Shown here: piece after piece, positions 50,204 to 61,200 of the stretch
Layout: the number at the start of each line of letters is the position of its first letter
Numbering within the stretch: position 1 is the first letter of the stretch
Source: Allodiplogaster sudhausi
Lineage: Eukaryota > Nematoda > Chromadorea > Rhabditida > Diplogasteridae
DNA length: 64,000 nt
NCBI GenBank assembly: GCA_945643635.1
Contig: CALZFC010000016.1
Location: 3,375,501-3,439,500 of the forward strand
Reading direction: 5' to 3'
Made by a program: the position numbers and the translations under genes
Notes under the pieces: model-generated
Databases searched by the model: none
What the model was told of the DNA's origin: nothing
The model's input: the letters and a program-made list of their open reading frames with translations, nothing else

Positions 50204-52264
50204 CGCAGACATGCTCTACAAGAAACTGTTAAAAAAATTTTATTCATGAAATTAACCATTTTTATCTATTAATTTTTTTATTTTTATATATCCATGGAAA
50301 ATTGTTTTCTTGTTGGCAGTCCGGTGCTTTCATTCTCTCAGACTCTGGATACTGCTTATCAACTGAGTCTTCGATTGAATAATATGAATGAATGAATTTA
50401 CTACGGTGTGAGATTAGTGAATGCTACAGCAAGGAAGAAGGAGAGAGAGATCTTATGGTTAGTAGTTACATATATTCTGGTGCAGGAACAGAGATAAAGA
50501 GGGAAAAAGGTATAAGGGTTCGAGAGAGAGGGCGAGAGAGCGGGAGAGAATGAGAGTAAGGAGAGCTAATGGATCGAGAGAGTCCGAGAGGGAGGGATAG
50601 AGAGGAAGGAGGGATAAGTGGACGAGAGAGGGCGAGAAGGAGAGAGAGAAAATATTTGACAGGCCATAATCGACCCGGCCACTCCGAAGACTTTGTCAGT
50701 CACCTTAATACTCATATCGATTGATCAATTTCATTTGAAATATGCAACGAAAAAGATCTAAGATCTGCATACCTCTTCGGCATGCATCGTCACCGACAGA
50801 GAATACGAAATTGAGAAGATGTTCACTAGCATGCTCGTCATTTCGTTCGCATCGATCCAACTTCAGCCTTCTCGCCAAATGTACCAAAATATTTTTCACT
50901 TTATTTAACTAAATTTTATGAAGAAAAAATGAAAGGTTAAGTGCATAGTCTCCTTCATATATACAAATGTTCGCTAGAACATTGCAAGCAAATGTAGGGT
51001 TCATCCTTGGTTGGTTGCAGACTCAAGCTCATAAAGTGCATTCCATTGATAGAAACCTCCTCTTTAAGATAATTCAAACTGTGTAGGTTCCGTAATCATA
51101 CAAAGAAGCTTTAAATGTAAGAATATTAAAATGCCGAAATAAATTATCTCCCTGCAGGGGTTTTTTTGTTGAAAGGAATACCGGGACGACGATTGCGGGT
51201 TAGATTGGTTGCACCTAGATTCAACTCATCTTCGTTAAAAAAATCCCATCTCTCATCATTTAACTCAAAAATGGTAGAAGAGAAACGACTTGATCGAGAG
51301 CCGAGGAAATCTATGCTGTTTCAGTTTAGGTGGGGGAGGAGAACAGAAGAGTCGCGTAAGACAGAGAACGAATGTCAGATTGGCCACTCGAAAGGGAGAG
51401 GAAAGAAGAAGTGAATGAAGGCGTTAAAGGAAGTATCCGGCGAATAATTCTACAGTAGCGCTAGAGAACGCGTTTGAATGCGCGAGCTCATAAAGTTGCC
51501 TGTCGCTCGGTCGAGAGAGCGTGTGAAACAGGAGGGTGGCTCCGACCTATCGTAGCTAATTCTCTACCCGCCAGTGTTCACGTTATTATTTCTCAGAATG
51601 TAATAGAAGAAAATCGTTCAAACTTTCTGGAGACATGTTTTACTCCAAGATGAACATGTTCATATAGAAAAAAACTTAGGTTTATTATTCACCTCCTTTA
51701 AAGAGCGATAAAAGAGTCAAAGCGAGAGACATAGAAGGACAAGTAGATGAAAATATCCATTTTTAACTTGTGCTTAACATGTGCTGCCGTCACGGTCATC
51801 AGCGACCGTTGGCCGAACCTAAAGCAACGTTTGATTATTTGGCCGCCATAATCGTTCTCCGAAACGAAGTGAAAAGAAAGTGAAGAGAGAAAGTTTGGTG
51901 CTTGCGAGTCTCTCTGCCGCGGTGCGGTTTCAGCTTTGCATGCTCGGCATGTCCAGCATAAAAAAGGCGAAGTGTTTAACGAATACGAAAGATTCATCAG
52001 TAAATATGTGAAAATCTTTGAGGTGAGGGAAAACGAATAAAATCGCATGAGAAATGCTCAGTGTGACCGAAAGCAGGTGAAGACGGTGGCCACTCCTCTA
52101 TTTTAGGCTAATCTGCAATTCGCTCACCGAGTACATAAACTAGATACAGATGGACCGAGAACGTCCCTAGAGCTGCCAGATCTGCGCTTCGTGTGATGAC
52201 ACATGGGACGGGCGCAAAAAAACAAGTGCTCCCCTCCCATGCTCATTCCTTCTCGTTACAGGCC
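49149..52264. other. Spacer with (GA)n stretches and one MITE end
   Basis: The (GA)-rich blocks are about 49300-49465, 49985-50130 and 50505-50650, and the latter shares GAGAGAGTCCGAGAGGGAGGG with the first. One TTAA-linked MITE end is at 51424. No supported exon was found; the promoter of the vWA gene should lie near the right end. Confidence 0.5.
51424..51460 (+). mobile_element. Single end of the TTAA-flanked MITE family
   Basis: TTAA followed by AGGAAGTATCCGGCGAA matches the end of the element at 57868-58314 (one difference). I found no partner end nearby, so this is a truncated copy or a chance remnant. Confidence 0.5.
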
Positions 52265-55200
52265 ATGGCGCGCTGTCGACAGCGCCAATTTCTCTGGGGG
52301 CTCTTAGCTGTTCTTGCCATTGGCATCGTCAAAGGTTTTTTTAAGAGAAAAAGCATAATATGATAAGATCAATACAATGTTTGTTGCAGAAGCTTCTTCT
52401 CTAAGGTCAGCACCTGTCTGTGCTCACCCGGTGATACCAGTCACGAACGGTTAGTTTTCACATGTACCAAACAAACACTCATATTCAGTTAATAATTTCG
52501 CGCGCTCAAGTTGATCAGTAGGAGTTAATAAATTTTTCCAGATAAATGAACTTCAATCTCACGTTTTAGCAAAGTGCAACTCGTCAACATGCAAGACAAT
52601 AGACGCAAAAATGCGATTCTGCCCAATCAACCATCGGTGCGACAGCTCACTTCGCGCCGAGGTTAGCATTCCAGAACAGCGTAGAAACAGTAGGAAAGCT
52701 GCGTAGATACGTTCAGTCATAACACTGTCTCTTCGTGACAACTAAAGATCTTCAAGTTTGTATGCTTTGTAGACGATTGATCCGCGCTCGGGATGCAAGA
52801 TCACAGTTTGTCTTCGAGGAGGGCTCGTGGTTGGTTATAATTAAAGCCGCCGCCACATAGACTTCAGGAGAATGACGTAGTTGAATTTACAGACTTCCGA
52901 GAAACAGTATCCGCCATCCCTTGCTTGCGAGAACCAGTTCTGGTGCTCGAATGGTCAATGCATCGGAAGCAACCCGCCCGTGACTTGCGCCATTCCTGGA
53001 GATGGTAGTGTCTTGCATTCCAAGTCTTGTGCATATCACATCCATCAAATGCGTTGCAGAAGTTTCCTCTTGCACGAATGCTCCGTTAATTACGACTGAC
53101 TGCCCGAAAGGGAAAGACTGCTCTGTTACTGAGGTACGAATGTGGCTAGATGTTGTGATCTTTATCACTTTGTCCTACGAGCATATGTGCAGAGACATAG
53201 GAAAAATATTTCTCATATCTGTCTTTGGCTTTCAAGTTTCCAAACAAACCGGCAATTTCATACTACCCAAAAAATTATTTGAATTAAATGTAATTGAGGT
53301 TGCCTACGGTTCTCATGATGTTTCTGGTCGCCCAATCTACTCGTGTCGGACAGCAAATTTCAAGCTCCACGTCAGTTCATTTTTTGCAATGCACCTCCAA
53401 GGGAACACTAGATCGACACCACCAAAAACACAGCCATGACTATCCTTAAAACGGCAGACTTCGTTTTTTAACGGTCATTTTATATTCATTTTAAAATGCG
53501 ACTGCTTGTACTTGTTTAGCATGTTGGAAAGAACCCTAAAAGCACAGGAAACTGCATAAAAGTGCCTCAAATATGTACCAATTGAAATTATGTAAACTAA
53601 TTTAGTTAATCTATGTATCTAATATATGTACTTGAAATGTTGGGCGGGACTCAATGTTCATATGAAAATAAATGGATAGGAAACTATTTTCGCATTTCAA
53701 ATTGATCTTTCACCTTTCCCATTAGCATCGCGGTTCACTAAGTGCAACCGCACTTATCAATAGAATCTTTAATCCTTTTACAAGTGTAGACGGATCAGCG
53801 AACACTTGTGAACTGTTAAAGTTGTCTGGTGAATAAGAGAGAGGGAGTAGAGAGGCCGTCCATCTTGATATGGCCAGTGTGACCGCTCCCTTTAGTTGTT
53901 CTTCATACTATCTTCTCCAACGCGACAAAGAGATCTGAAGTAAATAAGAGTCATTGGGAAACTTTATCATTCACGAGATGTCCGAGTAGTAGATGTGCAA
54001 GCAGTATTCATATGCAGCTAATCTAGTATATAGTAATGAGAGATTGCTACAAAACCAACTGTTGTATAGCGGGGGGGGGGGGGGCGAAGAGAATTCAAAT
54101 TGCGCATAAACACTCTCGGTGTGCATACATATGAACAACATATATATGTACATACACACTCGATAAGTAAATTGTCTAAAATTCTGAAAAGAAAGGTGTT
54201 GCGAAAGTCATCATTTCATTCGGTCTGCAATGCAACGCAACTTCAGGCGCGACTAAAAGACCAGTGGATTCCGGTGGATTACATCGACTGTCACGGAGCG
54301 AATTTCTGGAGACTACAGAGCGCAGAAGTCGTGCCTGCGGGGGAGAAGTTCGAGATTACTTGCGTCTCCGCCTGTCCCCAGAAGCCGGGTCAGTTGTGAG
54401 AACAAAAAAGCATTACGAATTCGCGCAAGGTATCTGCCTTCAATACAGTCTTGACAATACGATTTATAGCTTGCTCAAACTGGAACACAAAGTGCGGCGC
54501 ACATTCAACCTGCGTTGATGCCTCAACGGGGCCGGAATGCAGGTGAGAAAGCCATAAGTCAACCAGTAGCGAATTAGAGCAGAACTGAAAATGACGGAAA
54601 ACAATTCTGCTACAGATGTGATGTTAACTTCATTGACACGTCGAAAGATCACCACAAGCCGCCGGGAAGTTTCTGCCAGCCTTGCAAGAGAGTCGCACTG
54701 GGTGGGTTGTCTGTCATTCATTTCATAATGATCATTCGCAACCAACTTTCAACATGGAATCGACTAATTGCAGACGTTGCCATCGTACTGGATACTTCGA
54801 GGTCTGTTGGAGAAGAGAACATCGAAAAGGTTAGTATTATTGATTTGACATGAACGCCGCCTAATTTTGATTTCAGATGAAATCGTATGTGCAAGACTTC
54901 ATGGGAGCATTCAAGGTTAGAAGTAATCAGTGAGAAATCTCATATAAATTATGGCAACAAATACCTCATTCACCCACAATGGAATGTTGTAGGTCGGCAC
55001 AGATGATGTTCGATTCGCTGTCTCGCAGTATACCTCCGAGAACGATACACAGGTCACATGTTTAATCTATTCTACATACATCAGCTAATTAATATAAATA
55101 AGTTCACTCTGCAGCTGAAGGCCTACTCGCGAATCGAGTTCAACGACTTCACCAATATCAAGGATCTGCAAGAGGCTGTAAGGATGCGAGTTAACAACTC

Positions 55201-58200
55201 AGAAGTAAGTGAGGAAACATGTGCGGGAGTTTTACAGAAAGAAAGAAGACAGAGGCATGAACATATACATATGTACGTTGTAACTGTTCAGGCCTTCACA
55301 TGCACTTCTCATGCTATGGAATTCTCTCATCAACAGTACTTTGGAAGAACTTATCAAGGGGTCCTTTTTCTATTTTATTGGATATTTAAAGTAAATATTC
55401 TAAGTTCTCTCTTCGGCCATAGGATCGAATGCGCCAGAAAGTGATGATCGTTGTGACCGACGGAAATCCCTTCTGCCCAGACAATTACATCAAAGAATCA
55501 GACTCGGACGAAAGGATTAAGACCATCTCGAAGAAACTGCGAGACGACGGTCAGTTTTGGCATACTTTTCTAGCTCCACGTGGCATAATCATTGGTGTAT
55601 TTATGTACATACATAACTTTATAGGAGTGGCGATCTTCGCTGTTGGGGTGGGAGAGGTTGACAAGGAAACACTCGGAATGATCACGGGTCTTCGCACGCA
55701 TAGCATTTATGTCGATGACTTCACGGTTTGAAGACATATTTCTGTTTTATCTTACAGGCTCACTATAATCCTTGTTTCTATTTAGAAATTGGCTCTTCAC
55801 CAATCAGTAAGCGACCTACAAAAGATTATTTGTATTTCACCTCCCCCACCGCCGACGACAGCAAAGTGTTCGTTGCTTAAATGAATAATATCCATCGAAG
55901 CATTTCTTAAGTCTATGCCAACGAAAAAAAGAACAAAAGTGTCTCTGTAATGTTATAATTGGAAAGTTGTTCACCTGCACGAAAATGAAGAACTGACTTC
56001 TTCAGGCAGTGACCGCTGCCACGTAAGCGCCAAGTGTATCGAAACGAGTCAGGGAGAGCACCAGTGTCGGTAAGTAGCCGAAGAAAGATTCACAAACAAA
56101 TCTTGATTCTCAATTAATTTATATGCTTAGCGTCTATAATCTGCAGAATAGCAAATGTAAGATTGCAGATGCCTTGATGGCTTCCGCGATGCATCGTCGG
56201 AGCATAACCAGAATCCTGGAATGCTCTGTGAGAAGTGCGCCAAGAAAGGCCTCGGTTGGTGATTTAAGAAGTCAACTAAGAGTTACCCTACGAACGTTGT
56301 GAGCCTAAAGATTTGCTTTGTGTTAGATATCGCGTTCGTGTTGGACACTTCTGGTTCGGTCACGCAAGAAGGCACGGATAAGGTATTTAATCTTCCTGAT
56401 AGATATTTTGATCTCCATTGTCGAGCAAACATTGCTAATCACGAATTCGTATTCAGATGAAACAATGGATGATCGAATTCATGTCGCAGTTCAAGATTGG
56501 CAGTGGAGATTCCGATACACGCTTCGCTGTCTCCTCCTACCCACCAAAGCAGGAGAAATCCGCGAAGTTGGCATTTTTTGGCCATTACTTATGGTTAGGT
56601 GCAGTGCTTTCAGTTAGACATCATGTGTTTTCGGAAAAGTCCTTAAATCTGACTGACGAGGGTAGTCGAGTTCTAACCCCTATTGCAGTAATCATTTTCA
56701 GAAAGATTATTGCCTTGTATTAGGTTCCTTATTGAATTCAACGACTTCGGAGATCTTGGTCGACTGCTGCAAGGAGTCAGAGATCGCGTTACGCATACCA
56801 GCGTTAGTGGCGCTGTTCAAATAGAAAAATTTAGAATAAACCTCGTGTTTCTAAAGCTGGGTGTTCTATTTGAGGCCTGGACGTGCCAGTCGCACTGGCA
56901 GGAAGAGTCTTACTACCATTTCTTCGGGAAGAACTACGACGGAGTACGTGAATATCTTTTTCACTAGCTACCATTGCAACTAACAACAGTTGCGAGGGTA
57001 GTTTTAAGGAAGCAATGGGGGAATATTTTTTAAAAATTAATTTGTTTCGTCCTGGGAAAGAAATATAAAAAAAGTTTTATCGGGTTTCCTCAAATGCTTA
57101 CAACTTGAAAAGACGACTAATAAAACGGGTAGAGAACTACATATGTACAGTAGCGTGCAATAAAAGTGTATATTTTGGTTTTTCATGCATATTTTTTTTC
57201 AAAGTGAAGGAAAGTTTATGAAATTTTCAGGATTGCTTCTGTATAGTGACACACTTTGATTGGTATAATATTGGTTTCGTTGATCCACTATTGATCGAGA
57301 AAAAAGCAATAACTAAAATCAATCGTTTAGCAAATTTAGTCGTGCTGGATAAAATGATTTATTTCTTTGATCTCACTGGAGATTTTATGGAGATTTTATC
57401 TTATTTGCATTGAAGAACATCCCTGCGATAAGTTTTAGGTCTTGTTATTATTCAATCTCATGTTGTTACATGCTGGCTGATCTCAGTTCGAGATTCATTC
57501 AATCGGCCTGAGATGCAGAAGGCTCAGCAAGATAAAATCACTCATTTACTTCAATGCTTATTGTAATAATGATTTTAATGTATTCATAGATAATCGTTTA
57601 ACCTATTCAGATAGTTACTTGAGCAGTGGAAATTCCATGCTAACTATTAGAGCACGTTTTGGACACCGCGGTCAGCTTTCGTCAGCAGCCTAGACGTACT
57701 TAAAGTGATGCTATGTAGGGGTCCGTATTTCAAACACGGTTTTGCCTATTTCAAATGATAGTTAATAGGCTTTTACGCTTGGGCAGCTTTCTTTTATCCC
57801 TGGCTTCATGTGGCTTCAAGAAACAGAAGAACGTTTAATTGTACCCCATGTATGGAATACTACTTAAAGGAAGTATCCGACGAAAAAATAACTTCTTTTT
57901 TTATATTCCCATATGATCAAGTCTGGCCTAAAAGATCGATTAGAGGTGATCCCGCTTAAGAAAGTCTGTATTTAGCCAGAAATTTGCATTTGTTTTTTGG
58001 AATACGGTAGAAAACGTCTCTGTCGGTGCATACGGTGTATGCTCAAATCCAAGCAAGGAGTGCCAATGGGTGGGAAGAAGCGGCAGTCTCTGCCTGTCTT
58101 GCCCACTTAGCACCCCATTTTCACCAAGGGATGAGAGATACAGACGTTAGAGAAAAGCGAGACAATGAAAGAAGTCGAGAGAGGTTAGATACACATACGT

Positions 58201-61200
58201 TTCACATTTGAAATTTTGTAGCGGGCGCTCAAAAAAGGCTCATCCAGTTGGGAGTTTAGCACAGTTTGAAACGTAATTTTATTAGATACGGTATTCTTTC
58301 GTCGGATACTTCCTTTAATTCGTAATTCAACAAGGCAGGAAAATGGAGGCAAAAAAGGTTAAGATCGAATCAAAATGGGTTTAATCGATGTAGAAGAGTG
58401 CTAATCAATCGCCTATGAACTAAAAGATAATTTAATACCGTGATTGATATAGTTACGCCACCTGTCAAATATGGCATTTCCTCGCTTTTTAGGTGTCTAC
58501 AATCGTGCATTGGTTTCTTGAAGCCACATGAAGCCAAAGATAAAATAAGTCTGCCCAATATGTAAAAGCCTATTAGCTATCATTTGAGATAGGCAAAACC
58601 GTGTATCAAACACGGACCCCTACATAGCATCACTTAAGTACGTCTGGGCTGTAGACGAAAGCGGACCGCGGTGTCCAAAACGTGCTCTTATAGTTAGCAT
58701 GGAATTTCCACTGCTTAAATAACTATCTGAATAGCTTAAACGATTATCTTTGAAAACATTAAAATCATTATTACAATAAGCATTAAAGTAAATGATAGAT
58801 TTTATCCTGCTGAGCCATCTGCATCTCAGGTCGATTGAATGAATCTCGATCTGGGGGCAACCAGCATGTAAAAACATGAGACTAAATAATAACAAGACCT
58901 AAAACTTATCGCAGGGATGTTCTTCAATGCAAATAAGATAAAATATCCATAAAATCTAAAGTGAGATCAAAGAAATAAATCATTTATCCAGCACGACTAA
59001 ATTAGCTAAACGAGTCATTTTAGTTATTGATTTTTTTTCTCGATCAATAGTGGATCAATGAAACCAATATTATACTAATTTAAGTGTGTCACTGTACAGA
59101 AGCAATCCTGAAAATTTCATAAACTTTCCTTCACTTTGAAAAAATATCCATGAACAACCAAAATATACACTTTTATTGCACGCTACTGTATGTACATATG
59201 TACCTAAGACTTCTATTTCACGGACACTCTCAAGCCGCCGATAGGCAACTTTACAAACAATTTCACTACTATATAACTGTTCTGAAGGTGATTCCATTAA
59301 ATATATCATTGCAGAACTCGAGGGGCCGCACAAAAGTCATGATTCATTTGACGGACGGCAATCCTGAATGCCCATGGAACTACTTGCCTGAAGCAGATTC
59401 CGAAGGCCGCATTGAACGAGTGTCGAATTTCGTTCGCAGTAAAGGTCAAGAGATAAATTTACGTATATAAAGTAAATGAAAACTATAGAGACACCAATCC
59501 CTGAGAAAAACTGTTGGGCCAAACATGGTAACAAAACTAGCTCAGGTGTGGCTCTATTCGGAGTCGGAGTGGGTACGGTCTCCCAGCACGTTCTGGATGT
59601 CATGTCTGGCAACACCGAAAACACAATCCACGTCAGGGATATGGATGTCAGTTGTTAGCCTTTTGAAGTAATAAGGAGGGGAAGAGCTAAAAATTACAAT
59701 GAAATGAATTTTTCAGATGCTCACAGCGCGCACTGCGATGGACAAGCTGCAGAAGCTTGTGTGCAATGCGGAGGTGATTGTACCGACGAAGCCAAAGCCC
59801 GGTCCAGGCACTGGAGGAGGTGGCCACATCACTGATCCTACGCGAGGTCCTTTCTGTCAGTTGTATTTTCTTGCTTTTATTCTAGGCTTGCTTTTATTTT
59901 CTCGTGGACCATCAGTAGTCCGCAGAGAAAGAACGAAAATCATAATCAGAAGTTGAAACTGTAAAAAAAAAGTGCATCCAAAGTGAAAGGAACGGCTCTA
60001 TTCTAGTGTGGTCGTCTCATGGAATTATGGTCGTCCCATGGAAAGTATAGGTGTCCGATGAATTTAAAGGCATCCCATCGGAAAAATAGGTGCAATGGGG
60101 CGCCCACACTTGAGTTGAGCAGGAGAAGCTAAATATCTTAATTTTTTGTTTATTAATGGATTTTTGCCTTCTTTGGTAAGCTGGAGAACCAAGGAGTGGA
60201 CTGATTGTTAGTGTGATTAATCCTTCCCCACAAAAAGTTTAGAGACGGGAGCAACTGGTTCTTTTATTGTTCTTAGAAATTTTTTTTAAGCTAACAAGTG
60301 CTCGCACATCTGCAAGCCCCTGCTGAACACAACCCTGCCGTGCCCCATACGGCATACCGGCGAAGAACCTCCAGTGCTTTCTTGTGTGAATGACGAGTTT
60401 CGTGATCACGAACACTACCGCACCGGCTGCCGCATCACTTCCTGCAACTCTGGACACATTCAGGCTAGTGATGTCTGAACATTATCTATGTACTTGCTCA
60501 ATCTACTTATCAATTCCAATTGCATACCTTGCAGATCGCACACAATGGCAAAACCGAACAATACCCGTGGCTCCAGTGCAACGAGCAGGGATTATGGTGC
60601 GACTCTTCTAACCGATTCTGCTATGGCTCAGACACACCAGTGACATGCAGTAAAAATCCAAGTAAGCATTTTTTTTTAAATCTAAGATGACTCATCTGTT
60701 CAAATACCTACATACATGCATATGAAGATAGCGAATTATTTCGGAGGAAATCTAAGAGATTTAAAGCAAGAAAGTTTGTTAGGTGGCTGTTCCGACTGTG
60801 CCAGACCGCGGAATGCATGGCACTGCAAGGAAGGTATAAAGTGCCTCGACAGCGAGTTATACGAGGTATTCATCTCTGCATTCTATGCCATGAGATAGTA
60901 ATTAAATATACAATTCAGACCGTTAATCCTCAAAACGGATGTAAAATGTGGAAGTGCAACCCTGGCTACAGCATGCTTGTCAGTACCTTTTAACCTAATT
61001 CAATAACGCAAATAGAGTATCTAGTGTCGGCGTTCCCACGTCCTTTGTTTCTAGGCATGCATGTGCATATGTTTTCCACTCGTTCACACCTCACAGACCG
61101 AAAGGCAAATGATGTGCACTTGTACATATGTTCATAGTATATGTACATATGTCGGTTTTTTTTTGTAAAATATAGTAGATATGTAAATGTGTCTAGCTAG

